Below, one piece after another: positions 1-22,183 of a DNA stretch of 64,000 nucleotides (position 1 is its first letter; each line of letters begins with the position of its first letter). Made by a program: the position numbers and the translations under genes. The notes beneath the pieces are model-generated. The model ran no database searches. It was not told where the DNA came from and saw nothing but the letters and a program-made list of their open reading frames with translations. The DNA is from Pomphorhynchus laevis (taxonomy: Eukaryota > Acanthocephala > Palaeacanthocephala > Echinorhynchida > Pomphorhynchidae), in the NCBI GenBank assembly GCA_012934845.2, contig WNNJ02000176.1, positions 1 to 64,000 of the forward strand, written 5' to 3'.

Positions 1-20
1 TTGGTTATATTAAGTTCTAT

Positions 21-77
21 ACAATTGTTCTGAAGAAGTCCTAGTAAGGGACGAAACGTTAAAATAAATTATATTGT
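21..77 (+). ncRNA. Hammerhead ribozyme motif, PLE type, near-complete core
   Basis: The core CTGAAGA lies at 30-36. One extra A (37) follows, then a perfect 4-bp stem II (GTCC 38-41, GGAC 49-52) with a 7-nt loop, then GAAA at 53-56. Stem III would be only the palindrome ACGT (56-59), with predicted cleavage after T60. Stem I pairs T28-T29 with A61-A62 and, across an internal loop, ACAAT (21-25) with ATTGT (73-77). Hammerheads with a stem III this small are known from Penelope-like elements and are reported to cleave as dimers. No PLE coding sequence is visible beside it because the window starts here. Activity is inferred, not shown. Confidence 0.6.
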
Positions 78-299
78 TTTTGGTCTTTACCGGTTCATAA
101 AATTTTACTCTGAAAATATATGGACGAATCTATATTAGATCCCGGATTGCAGCTTAATACATCGCTATATATATTATTTAAGCATGTCCTATCCGTACAT
201 GCCAGAGGAGCCATATCAACAAAGTTAACCGTAAATGATCATGACAACTAAAATATCCATCTCGAACAACATCATTAACTTCATGTATTGACTTACTAG

Positions 300-412
300 T
301 GGGAATCGGACAAGACTGAAAAGGCTGCACATTTTGCCGAAACGTTTCAATAAATTTTAATCTTTAAAATTTTGTTTTCTGCTTATTAATATTTGTGTTC
401 GAATGTTGAAAA
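300..412 (+). repeat. PLE-type terminal repeat, copy 1, with decayed hammerhead
   Basis: About 105 bp nearly identical to 4509-4614 in the same orientation. It contains CTGAAAA (316-322), a stem II of GGC (323-325) and GCC (336-338), and GAAACGTTT (339-347). That is a hammerhead layout, but the G expected before the last A of CUGANGA is missing or changed, so catalysis is unlikely. A related inverted copy lies at 2930-2995. The two direct copies bracket the PLE reverse transcriptase remnant at 3.0-3.8 kb, as expected of PLE terminal repeats, though the spacing is too long to prove a single element. Confidence 0.6.
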
Positions 413-2925
413 TTATATTTTCTAAATTATATTTTTAGAAATGTAGTAGAGCACTTTCTAATCTTATGCACGAATTACGACCATATGAGATCAATATGTG
501 TCTCTACGGCAGTAGTAGTAAGCACAAGTTCATTCTATCAACTGTAACGGATGAAGAAATTATACACCTTGTGTTTACTCATTCAATCATTTAATTAGAA
601 ATAATCGTTTTTTGTGTGTCATTATTTTACCTCATTTTATTGAAAAATTGTACAAGTCTCTCATGACACCAGCTGAATGTAATATAGTGGGGAGGGATTG
701 CTTTACATTTATACATTAAACATGTATAAGTTATGTATATGCATATATAAATGTGTGTAAAATATGCAAATTTGCAAGTAAAATAATATTTTTATTGCTT
801 ATGTACACCAGTCTCACACCACCCATCTGTTCACCATAAGGTGAATGCATATATTATTATGTTCACCCCCTCTCACTATATTGTCAATATCCTTAAATCT
901 CTCTATCATATAGCGTGACTGGTGTTTATTGCGCAAACCCCCGCCCCTTCCCAATTTTTAACTTAAAATGTACAAATGATGCAGCAAAACTTATTAGGAA
1001 CGAAATTGCTGTAAAAAAAGTAGAAAATAGTGAAAGGAACGGACAACTACGATACACTAGCGATACAGTTTTGCTCTGCTGTTCTACTGACTGGCTATTT
1101 ACTATTATTATGATTATTATTCATCACCGCATTATTGCATTCATCACCGAATTTCGTAGCTGTACAAAAGTTGCGCACTCTGCTGTACAACAATCCTTTG
1201 TCCCTTCCTATCTTCTCCATTACAAAAATACTTGCTATGCACAAAGTAAAAGGGATTGCTATGCTGTCCCCTTGCTCGCGTTCTTTTTCTTTCGAAAACC
1301 ATTGCACCACCAACAACCATTTTGACCACGTAAAAGTTAAAATTAAAAATTCTGAATGTCTGTCTTTTTTGAATTTCAAATGCAAAAATGTGTGCTTTTT
1401 GAATTTATTTTTAGCACATGTACGCAGTGTACAAAAAATAGGTATTTTTTCAACTGTCCTACGGTGTTTAGTGTCATCACAGCCGCAGCTGACGGTGGCG
1501 TCGATGGTGCTATAGCTAGTTATGTAGTACATCATTAGTAACATAGCTCCAAACACAGCGGCTAATATTGACCGTTTGATAAGCGTCCATTTTAGTCTAA
1601 CGGCTGATATGCTTTAATGCTGTTCTTTGGATATTGTAGTATATTATATGACGTTGAGCATTATTTTCGTCCCTTTTTTTGCATGGCGATCACTTGCAGA
1701 TTGTAATGAATAGATGCGTATCTACTGTAGAAGAGATATAACGACACATAGAGCAGTAACTGATGTACATGCTCCACCAGCTATTTCTCTTTGACTATTC
1801 TACTACTGCTATCACCTCGGTATAGACTACTGTCACTATGCGTCATTTTGGATTGATTTTTTCGAGATACTACATATATATAGAGAGAGCAATAATACAT
1901 TTGTTCCTATATGTGTCCTATGATCTGCGCCATGATCATCATCAACACCATCATCTTCTCGATCAACATCGTGGTCGATCATCATATACCATGTTGACAC
2001 ACTTAAGTAGCATTAATATTTGAATCTATTTTGTGGATAACCCCCTAGCTTACTGTTGATGATATGATATAAATGTATAAATGCATTAGCGACAACGCAT
2101 TGCCAGGATTGAGCAAAACGGTGACAACGATGCTATGGGATTGCCACTTAATGAAACCTTATATCTTAGACAGTACATGGTATAACTCATTCTTCCTCGA
2201 TTCGTTACCGATGATGCCTTCTGCCTGTGTAATTCTCTAAAGGACCAAACAAATAATGATTCACCACCACTACTTATGCTTTGATTTCCTTACTGCATTC
2301 ACATTCAATGTATCAACTACTAGTTATGTGCTGCGTCTAATATACACAATGCTGTTGCACGGTTGATGCTGATCCTACGTTGTTTTTAGTGAATTTGGGT
2401 ATTTAAATTTTAAAATGCATAACAACATCAAGCAACACTCCAAGCAAGCAAATGATCGGTTCTCTATTTCGATTTTAGTAGTTGACATCTGCAAATGTCA
2501 ATAACAACGATTAAAACGACAAACGGGATCACCATTCTGATCAGGTTCAAATTATCATTATTGGTATTTTGAAATTAAGGTATTATCACTGTCACACAAT
2601 TATAAAATTATAAATTTCACTTTCTTTCGTTTCGCCTTTTTCAAAACTGGTGTATTTTATTATAAGCAATATACTATATCTGCTTCTTATATTATTATAC
2701 TTTTGTACTCTGCTATTTTGATTTTATTTTTTATTGCAATAGAAATACTAACTTATTTTTGCAAAAAAATTATGCTGAAGAATTTGAGAAAACTGAAAAC
2801 TTTAAATGAAATTTTTTAACTGTATAAATGTTGTTTGTGTAATAATTGTAATTAAATAGTTAATAATTTATTTGTGTCCTGGTTTAATTCATATATACAG
2901 TATTCAAATACACATATAACCAAAA
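413..2925. other. No gene recognised; intergenic or upstream region
   Basis: AT-rich DNA. Roughly 900-2400 is somewhat less repetitive, and several frames are open on both strands at once near 900-1560. I see no domain, splice pattern or codon structure that selects one. It could hold upstream exons or control DNA of the zinc-finger gene downstream, but nothing in the sequence shows this. Confidence 0.4.
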
Positions 2926-2929
2926 AAAA

Positions 2930-2995
2930 ATTAAAGATTAAAATTTATTAAAACGTTTCGGCAAAATGTCAAATTTTCTTGAGTCTTGTAGTATA
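2930..2995 (-). repeat. Inverted, decayed copy of the PLE hammerhead repeat
   Basis: Read on the minus strand, the segment gives GCCGAAACGTTTT followed by AATAAATTTTAATCTTT, matching the 3' half of the repeats at 300-412 and 4509-4614. The 5' core is degraded (CTCAAGA in place of CTGANGA). It lies about 40 bp upstream of the PLE reverse transcriptase remnant and in the opposite orientation to it. Confidence 0.5.
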
Positions 2996-3035
2996 TTGTA
3001 GTATATACTATATAGTAGAACAGACAAAAAGAATA

Positions 3036-3800
3036 AATTTTCAAAATATAAATACATACGATTTTAGTACGCTTTATACAAATCTAGATTTAGTAGATAT
3101 TAAAAGAAGCGTTAGTAAAATTAATTAATCTTATATTCGGAAAAAGATATACATATATATGTTATAATAATTATAACGCCTATCTAACAAAAATTAAACC
3201 ATCAAATAAATATAAATATATGGATAAAATTGAATTAATAGAATCCTTAAATATTTTGATAAATCAAAATTATTTAAAAGTAGAGACATCTATATTTAGA
3301 CAAGTAAAAGGTGTTCCAATGGGTGGTAATAGTAGCCCAATTATAGCTGACTTGTTTTTAAGCTTTATAGAATATGAATTTGTTCATAACTGTGTAAAAA
3401 ATAAATCTAAGTTAGATAAAGTTATGAAATATATTTTCGATATATTGATGATATTTGTGTATTTAATTCTAATAATTTTTATTCAATTAGTGAGCACATT
3501 TATCCAGAAAGCCTTATTCTTAACAAAACCAATATTAATGATAAAGAAGGTGTATATCTAGATATGAACATTAAATTAACATTAACTAAAACTACTATTA
3601 ATTTATATCGTAAAGATGACATATTTAAATTTACAAAAAACATATTTTTGCATGAGCATTCATGCATACCATATAATATAAAATATAATACATTAAATAA
3701 TGAAATTTTAAGAATTGCAACAATATGTAATGATATTGGCTTTCTTCAAAATCATTTAAATAATTTAATAGATACATATTTTAAACTGGGTTACTGATAA
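3036..3800 (+). pseudogene. Penelope-like element reverse transcriptase, broken
   Basis: Conceptual translation shows DFSTLYTNLDL near 3063-3095, the PLE RT signature that precedes the palm. A segment with FRQVKGVPMGGNSSPIIADLF follows near 3295-3360, the PLE form of RT motif B. A degraded region where the catalytic Asp-Asp motif should be comes next, then a thumb-like segment ending in a stop near 3797. No GIY-YIG endonuclease follows, so the copy is truncated or belongs to an endonuclease-lacking type. Several frame breaks make it non-functional. PLEs are retroelements without LTR-type integrase that use RT, usually with a GIY-YIG nuclease. The family call is firm; the subfamily is not. Confidence 0.75.
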
Positions 3801-4268
3801 AAATAACATCAAGCAGAAAATAGTAAAATATATAAATCAACACAATAATATAAAGAATAAATTTAAACTCTTAAGTGGCAAATTTTTATGGATGGATAAT
3901 AAATAATATACTTTGCATTAGAATAAGATACTAGATAGTTTTTTCAGAGGAAATACATCATTAGCATGTATTTGGCACCACTGCTATGTTGGGTAGAGGA
4001 GTTAGGGGCCGAAACCTGATAGCATAGCAGTTCCTCCTGATGACCTCTAATTCTTATTCTGATACAACGTCTGTTATTTATTAGTCAATTCATAAAAATG
4101 ACGTTTATTTTAAATTTTATTATTTATTTATTTTAACTTGATTTAAATTATAGAAAATCTTAAAACAATTATTAATTTTATTATTTAATTATCATATTTT
4201 GATTTAGCATTATTATGTTTTGTTTATTTTATAATTATATTTAATACGTAGACTCAGTTAGCTGATTT
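3801..4268 (+). mobile_element. PLE 3' region / terminal repeat
   Basis: It follows the RT remnant directly. The block near 3895-4110 recurs inverted at about 14940-15195 and in part at 15530-15660, sharing GGGGCCGAAACC, CATAGCAGTTC and a nearby CTGATGACC. The part 4028-4268 recurs in the same orientation at 35592-35843, and both copies end at the same sequence (CAGTTAGCTGATTT), which fixes the element's 3' end. An 8-bp inverted pair, CTGCTATG and CATAGCAG, brackets the GAAAC segment. I could not fold it into a standard hammerhead. Confidence 0.65.
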
Positions 4269-4320
4269 GACTTGTCCAATGCGCACTATCAAGTGTGCAT
4301 CGGAATTACAATTCACGAGA

Positions 4321-4488
4321 TAGACATTCAAAAATTAAAACTCGCAATATTTTAAATGTTTCATATATAATATTTTCAACGCGACAAACAATTTAGCATG
4401 TGTGATATTGCGTTAAGTAAAAGTGTTTAATCGAATTTTATTTTTCGAATGTTTTAAAATATTGGGAGCTTTAATTTTTGAATGTCTA
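4321..4488. mobile_element. MITE with ~36-bp terminal inverted repeats and TA duplication
   Basis: Terminal inverted repeats start GACATTCAAAAATTAAA at 4323 and end with the complement at 4486. About 36 bp match with two differences, and the termini are flanked by TA at 4321-4322 and 4487-4488. The 164-bp body has no coding capacity. A TA target duplication is typical of Tc1/mariner-type transposases, so this is probably a non-autonomous derivative. No matching autonomous copy is in the window. Confidence 0.65.
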
Positions 4489-4508
4489 GTTTGTAAATGA
4501 CTTACTAG

Positions 4509-4615
4509 TGGGGATCAGACAAGACTGAAAAGGCTGCACATTTTGCCGAAACGTTTCAATAAATTTTAATCTTTAAAATTTTGTTTTCTGCTTATTAATA
4601 TTTGTGTTCGAATAT
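4509..4615 (+). repeat. PLE-type terminal repeat, copy 2
   Basis: Near-identical direct copy of 300-412. It has CTGAAAA starting at 4525, stem II GGC...GCC, and GAAACGTTT starting at 4548, and ends with TTAATATTTGTGTTCGAAT. The same loss of the core G as in copy 1 suggests both descend from an already changed source. It starts about 20 bp after the MITE at 4323-4486. Confidence 0.6.
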
Positions 4616-7600
4616 AATCTAAATATTTGAGTCCCTGAGATGGACATCAGGGCACGGTTATATCGAATAATTAAATTATATATATATACCTAAATTATAT
4701 ATTGTGACATAACTGCTACAATTATTAACAAGTTTGTCTTCGTAACCCTTTCATTTAAATAACATAAAATACAAATTTACACATTTTTGTTATTCTTCCG
4801 ATGTATTTATGTCGATTAAATTTTAACTAAAATTACAATTTAGCATGTGATATAGATACATATGCTATCTACATAATTATTGGTAAGTAAAATATGCATA
4901 AAATATTATATCGTTATCAATATACCATATTTAAGAAATGTACTATATAGTTGAATATAATCAACCAAAAGTTACATTTTTGTTTAATTACAGCAGGGTT
5001 AATCGTTGGTTTATTCATGCATTTCTTCCGCAGGTAGAAAACTTAAAATTACGTTTATTATTTGTATTTTAAATAGCAAAAACAGAACAATGAACACAAC
5101 AATTAGGTGACGTTTAATAAAGTCGATAAATCTCATTTATGTACATATTCAGAGCAAAGCAACCCATGCTTTTATTTTCTTGTATTTGCAAAATAATTTA
5201 CAAAAATCATTGAAAAGGTTTAATGTTCAAACATTGTTTAAGCATATTATTGTATTGTGAAGCTTAAAAAATCAAAATGCTTGATTTTATACTAAATTCT
5301 TCATGTTTAATTACGTACTTACAAATATACATCTAAAATTAGATTTCTACTCCAATGTAACGATACTCTATAATCTTGTATAATATAACATCGAATTAAT
5401 ATTTTGTCATCGATATGTTGTTTCATAGCGCAAATTGGTAGCTATATGTGTTATGCTTTACAACGTAATCTATAAAATCATATAAAATGGTCAATCGTAA
5501 GTTTTATAAATTGAAAATTTTTACGACAAACTTTGCAAATTAGCTCACTAATTCAAACTAATTATGTATTAACGATTCAGAATTTTTCAAGATTATATAA
5601 AAATCTGATTTAATCATTGTGTAATAAATTGCTCGATTGCTTTTGTGCTTAAAATGTGTTGGATTGATAATCGTATCGATCCAACATACTTTCAAATAAT
5701 CGTTTGAAGATAATTAAAATTCTTGAACGTATTACCGCTGTATTGCAGTAAACCTAACTCTACATCTGGTATTAACAAATTAGCACAAACACAACCGTTT
5801 TGCTAATGGTTTTAAATAGAATTATATGTTCTACATTAACAAAATATAATGGGTAGTTTGGAAATGTTTTTAACTTTGACATCATATTAATTTGTGGCAT
5901 TATTATATATATAGCTAGCGAAATATATATATATAGCTAGCGAAATATTAAAATAAATAAATGTTTTGATTGATCTTGCATTAAAATTCAAAATTTAATA
6001 AATGAAAACAACGTCATTTTCATGCTTGAGTTATTGCCAATAAGTGTTATCAAATTTTGTACATTGTAATTATTATAAGATAGATTTATTTATTTGTAGT
6101 GTGGTGGCGGCTTAAATGTCCGTTTTATGTAAAATCGACCGTGCATGTCGTCTAGTCCGCCGAAAGTTTTTATGTTGCCATTATAATTATTATCTTTAGC
6201 AAAAAAAGTAATCCTACGAGTTTATCGTCGAATATATTTACTTTTAACAGGTGCTAAGCTTTAAAGCATGTAAATTTCTATCCGCTGTCCTATTAACGAC
6301 TGTATATGTTATATGCCAACTCTTTCTGTACATCATCTCATCATACTTGTTCTCCTGGTTATTTAATTTAATAATGTTCCTAATTGATCTCCGTGATATG
6401 ATGATACTCGTGCGCATTTGTCTACAAGCACATTATATTTGCCACTATTGCAACATATAGTAGTAGTAACAACGGACTGAAGAAGGACTTCTATTTACTC
6501 AAGTATAGTGTAATATAGTCTTGCTTAACGATCATCACATCCCAGCAATTTCGCTAATATTCCTGATCGAAATGGTTGGAAACGTTTTCTTCTCTTACAC
6601 TCTACGGGTGTTCACAAAATTGTTAGTGCAATGGGAACGTTGTGAACTCTCTGTATATATATTCCATACACATTAATTAACGTACACATTTATATACTCT
6701 ATAGATTGTGAAGACTTTCGATTTGGTGGTTCTACTATAAAAAACGATTGAAAATGCACGATTGAACCAGCTAGTAGCAAAAGTAAGCTATTTCTGTCTG
6801 TAAATTTGTGTTTTTGTTCGGAATACAGAATAATCCGAGCGCAAATTAAGCATGCTTAACTGTAACATTTCGGAATTGCTAATTTGGTCAACAAATGATT
6901 AACAGGTTTTACAATTACCTGATCTGAACCCTTTTGTTTTGTAAGGTAGGTGCTGCCTAATTTGTTTAGCTGATTGTGATTTACAATGTAATTGTATGTT
7001 GAACGTTTCTTCTTATATTTACCAAAAAATACATTAAAAACCGATTCCTTTCTATCTCTTATGATTTAGAATACATATCAGCAGCATTGTCCTAAGGACA
7101 AAACTCGATATCATTAAAATAAAATATCGATAACGATGCATGGAAATAATTGTGATTGCTTAGTTATTACAAACTTGCACATTTGAGTTGATTGCCGATT
7201 TAATAAGTTAATACAAACTTTATGAAATACAAGTAAGCTAGAAGATGTTCACCTTTCCCGTTTGCATATTAATGTCACACCGATCTACCTACACTTTATA
7301 CGTGGATAAAATATTTAGTCACTTATCCATTTTATTGGGATTCAATTCTATAAAATGTGTATGCCGAAACACCGATCACGAAAATAATCTGGTATTCTAC
7401 ATAAAATTTGTAGAATATGTGGTTTTTCATATTTTTGTCCCTATCATCTTAATTTGCACGAGTTATTTTCTCGACAGTTTTATTTTTCCATGATTTAAAA
7501 GTAAATTATTTTTACACCATACCTTATAGGTCAGTTTAACCTTTTATGCACTGGTAAGAATTTTGAGCTAACACTTTTGTTTTTATTTCTTCAACATCGA

Positions 7601-8130
7601 TATATAGTAAATACGCCATTTACATGGATAAAGCTTGTATCTATATAAGAATGGTGTATTCACCCACATAAATTTTATTAAATAAAGCATATCATATAAT
7701 ATATTTCAGTGTGTTATCATGCAGGTAATTTTCACTTTAGGACATATATCAATTAAACTAGCAACGATAATTAGTAATTTTCATAAGCCTTATTTCTGTA
7801 GTCTGGAATTATTATTGAACTGGATTTTACTCTACCATCAAATAATACTTTACTTTTAAAATATAAAAGATCACAAATACTGCATTTGACACTGCTTTTG
7901 AAATATTCTTATTCTTGTCATTTACAGAATAACTGATAATTTAAAAAAGTATTTTGAAAAAATATATTAACAAATTACAGTTATGATAATAGTATTTTCG
8001 TTTCTTATTAAATCGTTCTTAAATGCACCGATTTAATTCACATCTCAAATATTATTAATTAATAATAGTAATTATTGAACTGGGTAATGACGGAATCGTC
8101 CGTAGTCGATTCGCTAATGATACTCATATC
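4616..8130. other. AT-rich non-coding stretch
   Basis: No coding region is supported. Near 5902-5945 a short unit, TATATAGCTAGCGAAATAT, occurs twice in tandem. A less AT-rich patch near 6100-6480 has an AG-type acceptor (TTTTAACAG, ending about 6250) followed by a 69-codon open frame. It has no recognised domain and no matching donor, so I do not call it an exon. Confidence 0.4.
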
Positions 8131-8133
8131 TAG

Positions 8134-8275
8134 CTTGGTTTGGAACCGTCACAAATTTGAAACAATAAATTATTTTATTATTTTAAAGCTTTCGACAATA
8201 TTTCGAAATATTGCCGAAAACTTTAAAATAATGAAATAATTTTTTATTTTAAATTTGTGACGGTTCTAAACCAAG
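8134..8275. repeat. 142-bp imperfect palindrome, possibly a decayed divergent hammerhead pair
   Basis: The outer arms pair CTTGGTTTGGAACCGTCAC with its near-complement at the right end, and the centre is CAATATTTCGAAATATTG. Reading outward from the centre, each strand shows a CGAAA segment (GCCGAAAAC on plus, GTCGAAAGC on minus). This is the same polarity as the hammerhead palindrome at 8660-8886. The CUGANGA halves are not recognisable, so the ribozyme link is tentative. A plain MITE is the alternative. Confidence 0.5.
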
Positions 8276-8704
8276 TGATATATATATTTATATATATAAT
8301 TTAACTCGTAAAAGGAGTCAGGTATATTTGTATTCCTGTTTTAATTATAAAAATATATCTTTCAATAGAAATTATCTTACAAGAAATAACGAAGACATAT
8401 AAGCCGAAAGCTCTTTACTAGTCAGGTGTAAATAAATTAATAGTCTGGCTCAAGATTAATTCATTGATTTATATGTTTAAATATATAGGATAAAATCAAT
8501 GCCTTGAATGTATCATTGAGATTTTTATTTATCTAATTTAATTAGTTTAGATAACTAGACAAGAAAGAGAAAAATATCACAATCATTGTTGATTTTTTCT
8601 CTTATTTTCCCAGTTATTTTTACTAATTACAAATATAATCCTTATATATATATATATATATATATTAATATTAAAGAATTAACTGGTGTTAAAGTACGAG
8701 CAAT

Positions 8705-8740
8705 ATTATTACGTTTCGGCTAAAGCCTTCGTCAGATAAT
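8705..8740 (-). ncRNA. Hammerhead ribozyme motif, left arm of palindrome
   Basis: Exact mirror of the right-arm motif: CTGACGA reads from 8735 down to 8729 and GAAA from 8717 to 8714, with cleavage predicted after 8710. A transcript crossing both arms would fold into one long hairpin and probably hide both ribozymes, so activity would depend on where transcription starts. Confidence 0.65.
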
Positions 8741-8805
8741 TGTAAGAATTATAATAACCAAGACTTATGTTCTTAACATAAGTCTTGGTTATTATAATTC
8801 TTACA

Positions 8806-8841
8806 ATTATCTGACGAAGGCTTTAGCCGAAACGTAATAAT
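8806..8841 (+). ncRNA. Hammerhead ribozyme motif, right arm of palindrome
   Basis: CTGACGA is at 8811-8817, followed by an extra A (8818), stem II GGC (8819-8821) and GCC (8826-8828) with a 4-nt loop, and GAAA at 8829-8832. Stem III is the palindrome ACGT (8832-8835) and the predicted cleavage site is after A8836. Stem I is five perfect pairs, ATTAT (8806-8810) with ATAAT (8837-8841). All core bases of the standard hammerhead are present apart from the extra A. The near-absent stem III matches the PLE-associated dimeric class. Confidence 0.7.
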
Positions 8842-8930
8842 ATTGCTCGTACTTTAACACCAGTTAATTCTTTAATATTAATATATGAACGAATACAATA
8901 AGTATCCTGGTCGTCGGTGTCAAGTCTTTC

Positions 8931-8933
<3 letters not shown>

Positions 8934-9026
<93 letters not shown>
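8934..9026. repeat. (TA)n microsatellite
   Basis: About 93 bp of uninterrupted TA repeat directly downstream of the hammerhead palindrome region. Confidence 0.95.
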
Positions 9027-9028
<2 letters not shown>

Positions 9029-9966
9029 TCATGATGAAATTTTAGTCGACGCTCTAGATCCATACGGATTCAATTTTATGTATCGATCATTAACAATGTG
9101 TTGATATATTTAATTTACTCAAACAAATATTTAATTCATCTTAATAAAACATTTAAAAAGGGTAAGAAATAGCTACTATGTATTACTGAATATAATGATA
9201 TATGCTTTAGAAGCTTCTAATTGTCTCTGCTATATTGATCAAGGAGAATGATGCTGAAACCAAATATAATATGAGATTTTCCTAATTAAATTGTATGTGC
9301 CAAAAGTGGTTCAACCACTTAAAGTTGAACAAATGTACAGTTTTTTTAAACGCTTTGTTGAATTTCCGTTATCAAACAAGATCATTTTACGTATAAAGTT
9401 TTTAAATTTATAAATTGAAATCTTTTAATGAAATATAAATTTTTAATCAATGTAAAATGTAATTGCGAGAAAACTAGTCTAGCTGGAAGACAGGAACATT
9501 CCCGTCATGCACTTATTTCAGCATGCACGCTGCGTTTCCCTTCTGCAATGTACAACGTAGGCGTTATGCAAAATGCGTGGCGGTTCGAAGAGGATCATTT
9601 CTTGTCGAGATCAGCATTCTACCGATACATCACAAGAAATTAATAAATATAATTTTTATGCAGGTGATATGATGATCTTTTGTTAGTTGATCTTTTGAGG
9701 TCTTTTGTTAGGGATAACTCAGATTTATAAAAGCGTTATTTTATTCAATTTTTCTGCAATAATATCAACATCAACAAATGTGCATGTCATATATTTAATT
9801 AGATTATATTACAGCAAAAATGAATTCAAAAAATTACCAATTGCTATTTGTTCAATAATGAGCCACTGTTTCATCTTATTTGTATGAAGTTCGTTCATTA
9901 AAAACTTTTTTACTCGTTTTTTTAATTTAAAGTCACAATTTAAGGTTTTTGTTACTTTTGTTTCAG
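9027..9966. other. Upstream region / intron before the zinc-finger gene's first visible exon
   Basis: No gene is firmly supported. A less AT-rich patch at about 9460-9650 holds a 71-codon open frame with no known motif. It could be an upstream exon but has no clear splice signals. The stretch ends in a good 3' splice site (TTTTGTTTCAG, ending at 9966), so at least one exon should lie further upstream. Confidence 0.45.

Positions 9967-22183
<12,217 letters not shown>

Larger units (their letters stand above)
8660..8886. repeat. Perfect palindrome, 112-bp arms, 3-nt spacer, hammerhead in each arm
   Basis: Bases 8660-8771 are the exact reverse complement of 8775-8886, with CTT between them, in every position I checked. 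Each arm carries a hammerhead core, so one ribozyme is encoded on each strand pointing outward. Such a long perfect inverted repeat is either very young or maintained by conversion. It is flanked by (TA)n on the left and, about 50 bp away, on the right. Confidence 0.85.

Noticed and set aside
915-1556. Overlapping open frames on both strands
   Set aside because: Several frames are open over the same bases, none has a domain or splice context, and local composition explains the lack of stops.
3990-4045. GGGGCCGAAACC...CTGATGA segment as a hammerhead
   Set aside because: GAAA and CTGATGA are both present, but the order and the few bases between them leave no room for stem I. The pairing cannot be drawn in any circular permutation I tried.
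6251-6460. 69-codon hydrophobic frame after an AG acceptor-like site
   Set aside because: No donor, no motif and no partner exon. The hydrophobicity follows from the T-rich composition.
9428-9643. 71-codon frame upstream of the zinc-finger gene
   Set aside because: Slightly GC-richer, but there are no clear splice signals or motifs. Possible upstream exon, not supportable.
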